Below are positions 17,656 through 26,342 of a stretch of DNA of 64,000 bases, one piece after another (the first letter of the stretch is position 1; each line of letters starts with the position of its first letter). The stretch lies in assembly GCF_008828755.2 (NCBI RefSeq), contig NZ_QBLM01000001.1, forward strand, positions 620,001 through 684,000, read 5' to 3'. The DNA is from [Borrelia] turdi (GTDB taxonomy: Bacteria > Spirochaetota > Spirochaetia > Borreliales > Borreliaceae). The notes under the pieces are model-generated. The model was given only the letters and a program-made list of their open reading frames with translations. It searched no databases and was not told the origin of the DNA. A program made the translations under genes and the position numbers.

Positions 17656-18576
17656 TTGCCTAAGGTTTTATATAAATCATCAGAAGTTGATAATTCAGTA
17701 AAGTTTGAATTTGTTGAGATAGCAAAGCCTGTTTTTGAATCTTTGGAAATTAAGGAAAAGGAAGGCAAGGTTTACGACATAGAAAGTAAAATTGCCGATC
17801 TTAAAGAAGAATTGCAATTTTTAAGAGATGAAAAATTACGACTTGAAGAGGAGCTTGCTAAAAGGCAAGAACTTGCTAAAGAAGAGATCCAAATTGAATC
17901 TAAAAGGCTTATTGAAGAGGCTAAGGTAAAAGCCAATGAAGTATTAGAGGCAGCCAAGCAGGAGGCAGATCTTTTACAAAGAGAAGCCATTTATAAGAAG
18001 GAGTCTATTGAGGCTGAATCTAATGCTGAGATTGAAAGGTTGGCAAGAGAGTATGAAGGAAAATTAAAAACGGATCTTGAGATAGCAACAGCTAAAGGCA
18101 GAGAAGAAGGATATAGTAAGGGCTATGAAAGTGGTTTTGAGGATTTTGACAAAGTTATGAGAAAGTTGAATAGCATAGTAGCATCTTTGATAGTCGAGAG
18201 GAAAAGTATTCTTGAATCCTCGGGCGGTCAAATAGTAAGTCTTGTTATGCAAATTGCAATTAAGGTTATTAAGAGAATTACGGATTCTCAAAAAGATATT
18301 GTCTTAGAAAATGTTAATGAGGTGTTAAAAAGGGTAAAAGATAAAACACAGATTACTATTCGTGTAAATCTTGATGATTTAGATATTGTTAGACATAAAA
18401 AAAGCGATTTTATTTCTAGATTTGATGTTATAGAAAATTTAGAAATAATAGAAGATCCCAACATAGGTAAAGGTGGCTGTATAATTGAAACTAATTTTGG
18501 AGAAATTGATGCGCGCATTTCTTCTCAACTTGATAAAATAGAAGAAAAGTTTAAAAATTTTTCTTTATTAAGTTAA
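17656..18576 (+). CDS. fliH: Flagellar assembly protein FliH
   Basis: Encodes 306 residues from a TTG preceded by AAAGGAG. FliH is the stator-like regulator of the FliI export ATPase. A long charged coiled coil spans roughly residues 40-150 (EELQFLRDEKLRLEEELAKR and following). After a Gly-spaced stretch GREEGYSKGYESGFEDF near residue 148, the C-terminal domain (GQIVSLVMQIAIKVIKRI, then IGKGGCIIETNFGEIDARI) has the FliH/ATP-synthase delta pattern. It is somewhat longer than the roughly 235 residues of enteric FliH, with the extra length in the coiled coil. It lies directly before fliI. Confidence 0.93.
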   Translation: MPKVLYKSSEVDNSVKFEFVEIAKPVFESLEIKEKEGKVYDIESKIADLKEELQFLRDEKLRLEEELAKRQELAKEEIQIESKRLIEEAKVKANEVLEAAKQEADLLQREAIYKKESIEAESNAEIERLAREYEGKLKTDLEIATAKGREEGYSKGYESGFEDFDKVMRKLNSIVASLIVERKSILESSGGQIVSLVMQIAIKVIKRITDSQKDIVLENVNEVLKRVKDKTQITIRVNLDDLDIVRHKKSDFISRFDVIENLEIIEDPNIGKGGCIIETNFGEIDARISSQLDKIEEKFKNFSLLS

Positions 18577-18594
18577 GTATCTAAAGGAATTTTA

Positions 18595-19905
18595 GTGAGC
18601 AATTTTTTTGAAAATTATTTAAGACAACTAGATGATATTGAAGCTGTTTCTTTTGTTGGTAGGGTGCAAAAAATAAAGGGTCTTTTAGTTGAAAGTTTGG
18701 GACCTCAGTGTGCTGTTGGAGATTTGTGTTTAATTGATCAAAGAAATAATAAAAAGGTATGTGCTGAGGTTTTAGGCTTTAATGGTCCTTATGTTAGTCT
18801 TATGGCTTATGAAGGATTTAGTGGGATTGAAGTTGGAAATAAAGTCTATTCTTTAAATAAAGGGCTAGAAATAAATCTTAGTGATGAGCTTTTAGGAAGA
18901 GTTATTGATTCTCTTGGTAGGCCTATTGATAATAAAGGGGCATTTTTAAACAATAGATATAAAGAGTTAATTTTTGAAAAAATTAACCCAATCAATAGAA
19001 GTATTTTTGAAGAGCAAATATTAACAGGAGTTAAAGTTCTTGATGGATTTTTGCCAGTTGCAAAAGGACAAAGAGTTGGTATTTTTTCTGGGGCTGGCGT
19101 TGGCAAATCTACTTTGCTTGGTATGATTGCAAAAAATTCAAATGCAGATGTAAATGTTATTGCTTTTATCGGAGAGAGAGGTCGAGAGCTTAATGAGTTT
19201 ATTGAACATGAACTTGGTGAAGAGCGTTTAAAAAAAAGTGTTTTAGTTGTTTCAACTTCTGATGAATCGCCCATATCAAGGTATAAGGGAGCTTATGTTG
19301 CTACCATGATAGCAGAATACTTTAGGGAGCAAGGTAAAGATGTGGTTTTGCTTTTTGATTCTATTACTAGGTTTGCAAATGCTAAAAGGGAGATGTCTCT
19401 TTCTTTAGGAGAGCCCCCAGTGGCTAAAGGTTATCCGCCTTCTGTTTTTGTTGAAATTCCAATTTTACTTGAGAGATCAGGTTTTAATGGTAATGGAGGA
19501 AGCGTTACTGGATTTTATACTGTTCTTGTTGAGGGAGATGATTTTGCAGAACCCGTGGCTGATAATATTAAAGCTGTTTTGGATGGTCATATTATATTAG
19601 ACAGAGATTTGTTTGATAGAGGAATTTATCCTTCAATAAATATTCTTAGTTCAACTTCAAGATCTATTCATAGAATAATAAGTTTAGAAAAACAAAAATT
19701 AATAATGAAAGCTAGAAATTTATTATCTGTTTATAAAGATTATGAAGATCTTGTTAGAACAGGAATTTATCTCAAAGGATCTAATAAGGATGTTGATTTT
19801 GCAATTTCTAGGTATCCCAAGATTATTGATTTTATTTCTCAAGGAATAAATGAAACATTTGATTTTGAAAATTTAGAAGATGAAATAAGGGAAATATTAT
19901 CTTGA
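18595..19905 (+). CDS. fliI: Flagellum-specific export ATPase FliI
   Basis: Encodes 436 residues from a GTG. FliI is the F1-like hexameric ATPase that helps unfold and deliver flagellar export substrates. Walker A GIFSGAGVGKSTLLGMIAKN is near residue 160. The conserved IAFIGERGRELNEFI follows, then the Walker B strand VVLLFDSITRFANAKREMSL near residue 250 with the GEPPVAKGYPPSVF block. The N-terminal barrel holds LLGRVIDSLGRPID. The stop overlaps the TTG of fliJ (TTGA), implying coupled translation. Confidence 0.97.
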   Translation: MSNFFENYLRQLDDIEAVSFVGRVQKIKGLLVESLGPQCAVGDLCLIDQRNNKKVCAEVLGFNGPYVSLMAYEGFSGIEVGNKVYSLNKGLEINLSDELLGRVIDSLGRPIDNKGAFLNNRYKELIFEKINPINRSIFEEQILTGVKVLDGFLPVAKGQRVGIFSGAGVGKSTLLGMIAKNSNADVNVIAFIGERGRELNEFIEHELGEERLKKSVLVVSTSDESPISRYKGAYVATMIAEYFREQGKDVVLLFDSITRFANAKREMSLSLGEPPVAKGYPPSVFVEIPILLERSGFNGNGGSVTGFYTVLVEGDDFAEPVADNIKAVLDGHIILDRDLFDRGIYPSINILSSTSRSIHRIISLEKQKLIMKARNLLSVYKDYEDLVRTGIYLKGSNKDVDFAISRYPKIIDFISQGINETFDFENLEDEIREILS

Positions 19906-20333
19906 ATGATTTAAACTTTAGAAAACAAAAGCTTAATAAAATATTGACCATTAGAATTTATTATCGAAAGTTAAGTGAGAGAGACTTAATGAATGTAAAT
20001 AAGGAAATTTCAAAAATAAATCAATTTTCAGATGGGATTCCGAATCTTTTAAAAAGTTTGAATAGCTTTGATAATCTTTCCATAAGAGGTTATATAGACT
20101 GTTTGAATTATAAAAAAAAACAAAATTTTAAAATTCTTGAAAAACTTAAAAAGTATCATAATGAGTGTTATGATGTTTATGTGGATAAATATAGGGATGA
20201 AAAAAAGATTAAGATATTAATAAAAACCTTAAATGATTCTATAATTAAAGATAGAGAAAAGAAGGAAAGCTTACTGCTAGATGAGCATATAAATTATAAA
20301 GTTTGTCAAAATCTGAGGATTGAAAGTGAATAA
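19902..20333 (+). CDS. fliJ: Flagellar export chaperone FliJ (FlbA)
   Basis: Encodes 143 residues from a TTG overlapping the fliI stop. It is nearly all helical and highly charged, with a predicted long coiled coil (YKKKQNFKILEKLKKYHNEC, then ILIKTLNDSIIKDREKKES). That fits FliJ, the stalk-like coiled coil in the FliI ring. Sequence conservation in FliJ is low, so the call depends on coiled-coil content, size and position right after fliI. In Borrelia literature this gene is also called flbA. Confidence 0.8.
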   Translation: MNDLNFRKQKLNKILTIRIYYRKLSERDLMNVNKEISKINQFSDGIPNLLKSLNSFDNLSIRGYIDCLNYKKKQNFKILEKLKKYHNECYDVYVDKYRDEKKIKILIKTLNDSIIKDREKKESLLLDEHINYKVCQNLRIESE

Positions 20334-20943
20334 TTTTTTATCGTTCTTTTTTAGGGCATTTTTTTTGTTATTTTTAATTGTTATTTTATTTTTCTTTATA
20401 TTATTCTTTGTTGATTTTCTTGGGATGTATAATACTAAGAGATATTTCCCTGACTTTGTAAGAACTAAGTTTTTAGGAGAAACTTCTCTAGCTTTTAATC
20501 ATAATTCTAATATAATTCTTGATGAAGCTAGACTTATTAAGGAAAGAGAGGCTATTGATATTAAGAATCAGCAAATTGAAAAGCTAAGAGAAGATCTAAA
20601 GTTAAAAGAAGACAGTTTAAATAAGCTTGAATTTGAGCTTAAGCAAAAGCAGAAAGATTTGGATTTGAAACAAAAGGTAATAGATGACATTATAAATAAA
20701 TATAATGACGAGGAAGCAAATATTTTACAAACAGCTGTATATTTAATGAATATGCCGCCAGAAGATGCTGTTAAGCGACTTGAGGATTTAAATCCTGAGC
20801 TTGCTATATCTTATATGCGGAAAATTGAAGAGGTTTCTAAAAAAGAAGGTCGGCTATCAATTGTTCCTTATTGGCTGTCTCTTATGGATTCTAAAAAAGC
20901 TGCTATATTGATTAGAAAAATGTCTGTTAGTTCATTGGAGTAG
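20326..20943 (+). CDS. flbB: Periplasmic-flagellar collar protein FlbB (MotE-like)
   Basis: Encodes 205 residues from the GTG at 20326, which has GAGG seven bases upstream; a TTG two codons earlier would leave almost no gap. One membrane segment lies at about residues 8-34, then a charged coiled coil at about 70-125 (REAIDIKNQQIEKLREDLKL and following). A C-terminal helical domain (MNMPPEDAVKRLEDLNPELA, then LMDSKKAAILIRKM) resembles the MgtE_N/MotE fold. From the literature as I recall it, FlbB is a base component of the spirochaete-specific collar that helps place stators. It overlaps fliJ by eight bases. Confidence 0.88.
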   Translation: MNNFLSFFFRAFFLLFLIVILFFFILFFVDFLGMYNTKRYFPDFVRTKFLGETSLAFNHNSNIILDEARLIKEREAIDIKNQQIEKLREDLKLKEDSLNKLEFELKQKQKDLDLKQKVIDDIINKYNDEEANILQTAVYLMNMPPEDAVKRLEDLNPELAISYMRKIEEVSKKEGRLSIVPYWLSLMDSKKAAILIRKMSVSSLE

Positions 20944-20950
20944 TGCTTAT

Positions 20951-22138
20951 ATGAGTAATTTATTAAATTTAAGTAAAGCTTATAACAATAAATTTAATCT
21001 TTTGAATACAGTTAAAGGGTTAAGTTTAAATGTATCTAAAATAGAATCTAGAGGGAATGCAAATTCTTTTTTAAATATTATTTCTTCTGAATCTAAAAAA
21101 TTATCAAAGCTAAAATTAATGATATTTGATTTTTTAAATTTTTTTAAAGATAATGGGCTTATTTCTAAAAATTTAAAAAAATCGACCTTAAACAAATCCT
21201 TTTTTTTAAAAAAACTTGAAAATGAGGCTTTTGTTTCTGACCTGGAATCCTTGATTTCTAAAATGAATGTTTTTTTAGATTTTGAAGGGTTAAATAGCAT
21301 TAAAGAAAATCTATCATTCAATTTTGATAATTTTGATTTTTTAAATAAAGAAAAATTTTTTGAAAAAATTGAAAGACTTTGTTTGGCGTTTGATGATTTA
21401 AGTTCTTTTTTGGGTTTTAATTTTTCAACTTCCTTGATTAATGATTATTATAATCAGATAAGCTTGAATGATAAAAAGGAAGAAAAAAATGTTATTAACA
21501 TTGATGTGAAAAATTTTAAGAAGAATAATAGTGATCATAATGATTTTGTTTTTTTAAAGTTTAGTTTAAATTCAATTGATAGTCAAAATTTTGTTGGCAA
21601 GTATAAGGTTAAAGAAATATCGGACGACTCTTTAAAAGGTTTTGTTGAAGAATTTGTCAATTATAACATAAAAAACTCTAAAGAGGTTGATAATTTTGAT
21701 TTTGTTAGCAGTTTAAAGCCAGAGTGGAACCTTAAGATTAATAAAAATATTGTGGATAAAGCTAAAGTTGTGTTAAAATCGAATAATACAGGAGAGATCA
21801 AGTTGGTTTTAAAGCCCAAAGAGCTTGGTAGCATACGAATTAATTTAAACCTTGATTCTAATAATAATTTATTGGGAAAGATTGTGGTGGACAATCAAAA
21901 TGTTAAAATGCTTTTTGACCAAAATATGCATTCATTAAATAAAATGCTTGGTGAGAGTGGTTTTAATGCTAGCTTGAATCTTTTTCTTGCAGGTGAGAAT
22001 TTAAATTCTTTTTCTAAAAATTTTAAAGATGACCCTAAAGATCAAAATTTCCATTTTGGTTATAATAAATTTTTTCAAATTGAAGAAGAAGTTGAATTTT
22101 CTTTCGATTTGGATAAAAATGTTAATTTAATTGTTTAG
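20951..22138 (+). CDS. fliK: Flagellar hook-length control protein FliK
   Basis: Encodes 395 residues. FliK is an exported ruler that stops hook growth by acting on FlhB. The long N-terminal part is Asn/Lys/Ser rich and poorly structured, as in other FliK proteins. The C-terminal domain has the family core GEIKLVLKPKELGSIRINLN near residue 282, then NLLGKIVVDNQNVKMLFDQN and LGESGFNASLNLFLAGEN. Borrelia papers also call this locus flbC. It sits seven bases after flbB and before the hook genes flgD and flgE, where fliK is often found. Confidence 0.9.
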   Translation: MSNLLNLSKAYNNKFNLLNTVKGLSLNVSKIESRGNANSFLNIISSESKKLSKLKLMIFDFLNFFKDNGLISKNLKKSTLNKSFFLKKLENEAFVSDLESLISKMNVFLDFEGLNSIKENLSFNFDNFDFLNKEKFFEKIERLCLAFDDLSSFLGFNFSTSLINDYYNQISLNDKKEEKNVINIDVKNFKKNNSDHNDFVFLKFSLNSIDSQNFVGKYKVKEISDDSLKGFVEEFVNYNIKNSKEVDNFDFVSSLKPEWNLKINKNIVDKAKVVLKSNNTGEIKLVLKPKELGSIRINLNLDSNNNLLGKIVVDNQNVKMLFDQNMHSLNKMLGESGFNASLNLFLAGENLNSFSKNFKDDPKDQNFHFGYNKFFQIEEEVEFSFDLDKNVNLIV

Positions 22139-22151
22139 AGGATGGAGCTAA

Positions 22152-22598
22152 ATGAGTAAAATGAATAGCGTTGAAAATGTTTCTAATTTGACTATTAGTA
22201 GTAAAATTAAAAAAGAATCAGATTTTAAGGTTAACAATGTAGCCAATAAAGTTAATCTTGGCAAGGATGATTTTTTAAAGTTACTCGTTACTCAACTTAG
22301 GTATCAAGATCCTACAAATCCAATGAAGGATAAAGAGTTTATTGCTCAAATGGCGCAATTTTCGGCTCTTGAGCAAATGACCAATATGAGCAAATCATTT
22401 GAAAAATTGTCTTCTTCTTTAGAAGGAAGAAGAGATTTGGATTTATTGGGTAAAGTAATTAAATTTCAGCGTGTTGATGGGGGGGGGATCGTTGAAGGTC
22501 GTGTCACAAGCATTAAGACCGGAGCAATACCCCAAGTTATGGTTAATGGTAATTATTATGTATATAAAAATATATTGTCGGTAGGTTTGGAGGACTAA
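22152..22598 (+). CDS. flgD: Flagellar hook assembly (capping) protein FlgD
   Basis: Encodes 148 residues, shorter than the roughly 230 of enteric FlgD. The conserved N-terminal export and cap motif is clear: [20 protein letters not shown] at about residues 36-55, then [19 protein letters not shown]. The C-terminal part begins LLGKVIKF and keeps only part of the Ig-like/tudor-like region. A run of nine G (22479-22487) encodes Gly-Gly-Gly at about residues 110-112 and is a possible slippage site. FlgD caps the growing hook; flgE follows after four bases. Confidence 0.95.
   Translation: MSKMNSVENVSNLTISSKIKKESDFKVNNVANKVNLGKDDFLKLLVTQLRYQDPTNPMKDKEFIAQMAQFSALEQMTNMSKSFEKLSSSLEGRRDLDLLGKVIKFQRVDGGGIVEGRVTSIKTGAIPQVMVNGNYYVYKNILSVGLED
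22479..22487 (+). repeat. Homopolymer G9 tract inside flgD
   Basis: Nine consecutive G bases, in frame as GGG GGG GGG between GAT and ATC. It is the longest G run I noticed in this very AT-rich window; the others seen reach six. Confidence 0.95.
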
Positions 22599-22602
22599 TT
22601 AT

Positions 22603-23931
22603 ATGATGAGATCTTTATATTCTGGTGTTTCTGGTCTCCAGAATCATCAAACAAGAATGGATGTTGTTGGAAATAACATCGCTAATGTAAATACAATTGG
22701 ATTTAAAAAGGGAAGAGTAAATTTTCAGGATATGATATCTCAGTCTATTTCTGGAGCTTCTCGTCCTACTGATTCTCGTGGTGGGACTAATCCTAAGCAA
22801 GTTGGATTAGGTATGAATGTTGCCTCAATTGACACTATTCACACTCAAGGAGCTTTTCAAAGTACCCAAAAAGCATCTGATCTTGGGGTTAGTGGTAATG
22901 GATTTTTTATTTTAAAAGACGGTGAGAATTGGTTTTATACAAGAGCTGGTGCTTTTGATGTAGATTCTGATCGACATCTTGTAAATCCTGCAAATGGAAT
23001 GCGAATTCAAGGTTGGATGGCAAGAGATTTAGAAGGTGAAAAGGTTATCAATACAGCTTCTGATGTTGAAGATCTAATTATTCCTATTGGAGATAAAGAG
23101 GGGGCAAAATCTACCAAAAACATTACTTTTGCCTGCAATCTTGATAAGAGATTACCTGTAATTCAAGAAGGTGCAAGTTCAGCGGATATTGCACGTGGAA
23201 CTTGGGTTGTCAATAAGTCATTGTATGATAGCTTTGGAAATGTTAGTGTTCTTGAACTTAGAATTGTAAAAGATCTAAATACTCCTAATTTATGGAATGC
23301 AACAGTGTTAATAAATGGTGAGCAAAATTCAAATTTTACACTTGGGTTTGATAATGAAGGAGCATTGGCATCTTTAAATGGGCAACCAAGTCAAAAAGGA
23401 GATATTCTCCAAATCCCCATAACATTTAATGTTTTAGGCGCAAATGTAGGAGAAGTTGGCGAGCAGCAAACTGTAAATTTGAAATTAGGAACAGTTGGAA
23501 GTTACACCGATTCAATCACTCAGTTTGCTGATTCTAGTACTACAAAGGCTATTATTCAAGATGGATATGGCATGGGATATATGGAAAATTACGAAATTGA
23601 TCAAAATGGTGTTATAGTTGGTGTTTATTCAAATGGTATAAGGCGAGATCTTGGCAAGATTGCTCTTGCTTCTTTTATGAATCCCGGAGGACTTGCAAAA
23701 TCAGGCGATACTAATTTTGTAGAAACAAGTAATTCAGGTCAGGTTAGAATAGGTGAAACTGGACTTGCTGGGCTTGGCGATATTAGATCTGGTGTTTTAG
23801 AAATGGCTAATGTTGATCTTGCAGAACAGTTTACAGATATGATAGTGACTCAAAGGGGGTTTCAGGCAAATGCCAAAACTATTACTACTTCTGATCAATT
23901 ATTGCAAGAACTTGTAAGATTAAAAAATTAA
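22603..23931 (+). CDS. flgE: Flagellar hook protein FlgE
   Basis: Encodes 442 residues from ATG 22603 (a second ATG follows directly). FlgE builds the hook joining motor and periplasmic filament. The N-terminal signature LYSGVSGLQNHQTRMDVVGN then NIANVNTIGFKKG is present, and the C-terminal NVDLAEQFTDMIVTQRGFQA then NAKTITTSDQLLQELVRLKN matches it. In this numbering Lys165 (in IGDKEG) and Cys178 (in TFACNLD) coincide with the residues that form the lysinoalanine cross-link between hook subunits in Treponema denticola. Cys178 appears to be the only cysteine. Confidence 0.98.
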   Translation: MMRSLYSGVSGLQNHQTRMDVVGNNIANVNTIGFKKGRVNFQDMISQSISGASRPTDSRGGTNPKQVGLGMNVASIDTIHTQGAFQSTQKASDLGVSGNGFFILKDGENWFYTRAGAFDVDSDRHLVNPANGMRIQGWMARDLEGEKVINTASDVEDLIIPIGDKEGAKSTKNITFACNLDKRLPVIQEGASSADIARGTWVVNKSLYDSFGNVSVLELRIVKDLNTPNLWNATVLINGEQNSNFTLGFDNEGALASLNGQPSQKGDILQIPITFNVLGANVGEVGEQQTVNLKLGTVGSYTDSITQFADSSTTKAIIQDGYGMGYMENYEIDQNGVIVGVYSNGIRRDLGKIALASFMNPGGLAKSGDTNFVETSNSGQVRIGETGLAGLGDIRSGVLEMANVDLAEQFTDMIVTQRGFQANAKTITTSDQLLQELVRLKN

Positions 23932-23952
23932 GCTAAGATTATTTTTTAATAT

Positions 23953-24177
23953 ATGATTTTTGTAACTAAGCTTAATGGTTATGGATATTATTTAAATCCT
24001 TGTCATATTGAAAGTATTGAGGCTAATCCTGATACTACAATTCTTCTTATGAATGGTAAGAAGTTAATTGTAAAAGAAAAAGTTGAAGAGGTGGTCAATA
24101 GAATTAAGCTATATAGGAAAGAGGTTGCTTCTTTTGAAAAAATCGTAGGAGAAGGAAATGGGGGAGTTGAATTATGA
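23953..24177 (+). CDS. flbD: Flagellar FlbD/SwrD-family protein
   Basis: Encodes 74 residues. The N-terminus MIFVTKLNGYGYYLNPCHIE followed by PDTTILLMNGKKLIVKEKVE is the small FlbD family found between hook and mot genes in spirochaetes and Firmicutes; in Bacillus the homologue SwrD raises motor power. It has no membrane segment. The exact role in Borrelia is not known to me. It overlaps motA by four bases (ATGA). Confidence 0.92.
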   Translation: MIFVTKLNGYGYYLNPCHIESIEANPDTTILLMNGKKLIVKEKVEEVVNRIKLYRKEVASFEKIVGEGNGGVEL

Positions 24178-24956
24178 ATTTAGCTAGTATAATTGGGTGG
24201 GGAGTTGGATTTGGAGCTATTTTAATTTCCATGGCATTTACTCCTACAGGACTTGGTGTTTTTTGGGATTTAAGTTCTGTTTTTATTACTGTTGTTGGAT
24301 CTTTTTCTGCTCTTATGGCTTCTTCAGAAGTTATTGCTGTAAAAAAAATTCCAACGTATTTGGGATTTTTCTTTAGAAGGAATTCTTATGCTAAGATTTC
24401 TATTATAAAAATATTAGTAGAACTTTCAGAAAAGGCTAGAAAAGAAGGTCTTTTATCTCTTGATGATGAGCTTGAACAAATTAATGATCCATTTTTTAAG
24501 TCAGGAATGAGGCTTGTTGTTGATGGTGCAGATCCTGAGGTAATTAGGACTATGCTTTATTTAGAGCTTGATCAAATGCAAGAAAGGCATAAAGTTGGTT
24601 CAGAACTTTTTAAGACTTGGGCAAAGCTTGCCCCGGCTTTTGGTATGACGGGGACTCTTATTGGACTTGTAGCTCTTCTTGGTAATTTAGAGGACAAGTC
24701 TGCGCTTGGTTCTTCTATGGCTGTTGCTCTTATTACAACTCTTTATGGAACTATAATGGCAAATTTAATGTTTATTCCTGTTCAACTTAAGTTGGAGAAA
24801 ATTGATTCTGAGGAAGCTGCAGTAAAGACAATGATAATTGAGGGGGTTTTGTCAATTCAGTCCGGAGATAATCCTAGGATTTTAGAGCAAAAATTAATGA
24901 CTTTTTTAACTCCCAAAGATCGTAGTCATCTTGGCAGTAGCATTGGGGGTGAATAA
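24174..24956 (+). CDS. motA: Flagellar motor stator protein MotA
   Basis: Encodes 260 residues. MotA and MotB form the proton-driven stator around the rotor. There are four membrane segments (about residues 5-24, 31-50, 147-167 and 180-202) and a cytoplasmic loop between the second and third. The C-terminal pair has the conserved PAFGMTGTLIGLVALLGNLE and GSSMAVALITTLYGTIMANL. The charged loop near residues 85-120 would contact FliG. The stop shares its last base with the motB ATG. Confidence 0.97.
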   Translation: MNLASIIGWGVGFGAILISMAFTPTGLGVFWDLSSVFITVVGSFSALMASSEVIAVKKIPTYLGFFFRRNSYAKISIIKILVELSEKARKEGLLSLDDELEQINDPFFKSGMRLVVDGADPEVIRTMLYLELDQMQERHKVGSELFKTWAKLAPAFGMTGTLIGLVALLGNLEDKSALGSSMAVALITTLYGTIMANLMFIPVQLKLEKIDSEEAAVKTMIIEGVLSIQSGDNPRILEQKLMTFLTPKDRSHLGSSIGGE

Positions 24957-25738
24957 TGGCCTTGCGAACTAAAAAGCCTTTAAAATGTGATGAAGGATCA
25001 CCAGATTATATGTTGACCTATGGAGATATGGTTACTTTGCTACTTGTATTTTTTGTTACAATGTTTTCATTAAATGATATTATTTTTCAAGAAAATGTAA
25101 TAAGGATAATGTCTGCTTCTTTCACTGGTGCAGGATTTTTTAAAGGCGGTAAAACTTTAGATTTTAATAAATTATCTTATCTGAGCAATAGTTTTATGTC
25201 TTTACCTTCTACTGTACGCAATAAGCAAGCATCTCAGACTGCTAAAAATAAATCTATGATTGAATTTATTGAAAAAATCCAGTCTAAAAATATTATGGTT
25301 AGACAGGAAGAGAGAGGCATTGTGATATCTCTTGCAGCAGACGCATTTTTTGATTCTGCTAGTGCAGATGTTAAGCTTGAAGACAATAGAGATTCTATTC
25401 AAAAAATAGCATCTTTTATTGGGGTTTTAAGCTCTAGAGGATATAATTTTAAAATAGAAGGGCATACAGATAATATTAATACTGATGTAAATGGGCCTTG
25501 GAAAAGCAATTGGGATCTTTCGGTTGCAAGATCTGTTAATATGCTAGAACATATTTTGAACTATTTAGATGAATCTAATGTTAAAAGCATTGAAAATAAA
25601 TTTGAAGTGTCTGGTTTTGGCGGAAGCAGACCTATTGCAACAGATGATACTCCTGAGGGCAGAGCTTATAATAGAAGAATTGATATATTGATTACTACGG
25701 ATGCATCTTTAAGTTTTCCTAAGGAGATTAAGCAGTAA
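24956..25738 (+). CDS. motB: Flagellar motor stator protein MotB
   Basis: Encodes 260 residues. The single membrane segment at about residues 22-42 begins with the proton-binding Asp24 in LTYGDMVTLLLVFF. The C-terminal OmpA-like peptidoglycan-binding domain starts near residue 115, with FKIEGHTDNINTD near 162 and GFGGSRPIATDDTPEGRAYN then RRIDILI near 222. MotB anchors the stator to the cell wall. Start is ATG overlapping motA by one base, so the pair is translationally coupled. Confidence 0.98.
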   Translation: MALRTKKPLKCDEGSPDYMLTYGDMVTLLLVFFVTMFSLNDIIFQENVIRIMSASFTGAGFFKGGKTLDFNKLSYLSNSFMSLPSTVRNKQASQTAKNKSMIEFIEKIQSKNIMVRQEERGIVISLAADAFFDSASADVKLEDNRDSIQKIASFIGVLSSRGYNFKIEGHTDNINTDVNGPWKSNWDLSVARSVNMLEHILNYLDESNVKSIENKFEVSGFGGSRPIATDDTPEGRAYNRRIDILITTDASLSFPKEIKQ

Positions 25739-25785
25739 TAATTCTTTTTAACTATAAATAAGAAATTAATAGGAGGGATTTTATT

Positions 25786-26322
25786 ATGCCGAATAAGGAT
25801 GATGAAAATTTAGACATAGGGGATTCTAATGTTAGTAGAAAAGGCGGTTTATTGCCTGATATTATAATAAAAATTTTACAGATACTTGCGATAGGAATAT
25901 TTACTGTTGCGATAATGATAATTGTTTCTTACTTTGTATCTAAAATGGTTGTAAGCCAAAGTGGAGCTCCTAGCGATTTTCCGGTTTTTTCTAATGAATA
26001 CTTGGGAAAGCCGCCTATGCTTATATGGTATGAAAGTATAGACGAGATTAGAGGTAATACTTTAGATGTTCCTCCAAAAACTTTTGTTGTAAAGCTTGCT
26101 TTAGGATATGCAGAAAATAATGTTAATATTCTCAATGAGCTTGGAAGACAAAAAGTGCGCTTGAAAGATATTATTAGAGAATATTTTAGCCAAAGAACTG
26201 GTCAAGAAATAAAAAATGAAAGTCAAATAAAAGCAGAAATTAAGGCAAGAATTAATAGTATTCTTAGAAATGGAGAAATAAAAGAAATAGCATTAACTCA
26301 AATTGATATTTTTGATATGTAA
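25786..26322 (+). CDS. fliL: Flagellar basal body-associated protein FliL
   Basis: Encodes 178 residues after a strong AGGAGGG. One membrane segment lies at about residues 28-50 (ILQILAIGIFTVAIMIIVSY). The periplasmic domain with TFVVKLALGYAENN, LKDIIREYFSQRTGQEIKNE and the C-terminal IKEIALTQIDIFDM is the FliL pattern. FliL rings surround stators and support their stable assembly. It lies 47 bases after motB and 20 before fliM. Confidence 0.94.
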   Translation: MPNKDDENLDIGDSNVSRKGGLLPDIIIKILQILAIGIFTVAIMIIVSYFVSKMVVSQSGAPSDFPVFSNEYLGKPPMLIWYESIDEIRGNTLDVPPKTFVVKLALGYAENNVNILNELGRQKVRLKDIIREYFSQRTGQEIKNESQIKAEIKARINSILRNGEIKEIALTQIDIFDM

Positions 26323-26342
26323 TAAATTTAAAGGAATTTTAA

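Noticed and set aside
18846..19274. 142-residue open frame on the - strand inside fliI
   Set aside because: It is antisense to the conserved FliI nucleotide-binding region and its Ser/Leu-rich composition is typical of a shadow frame.
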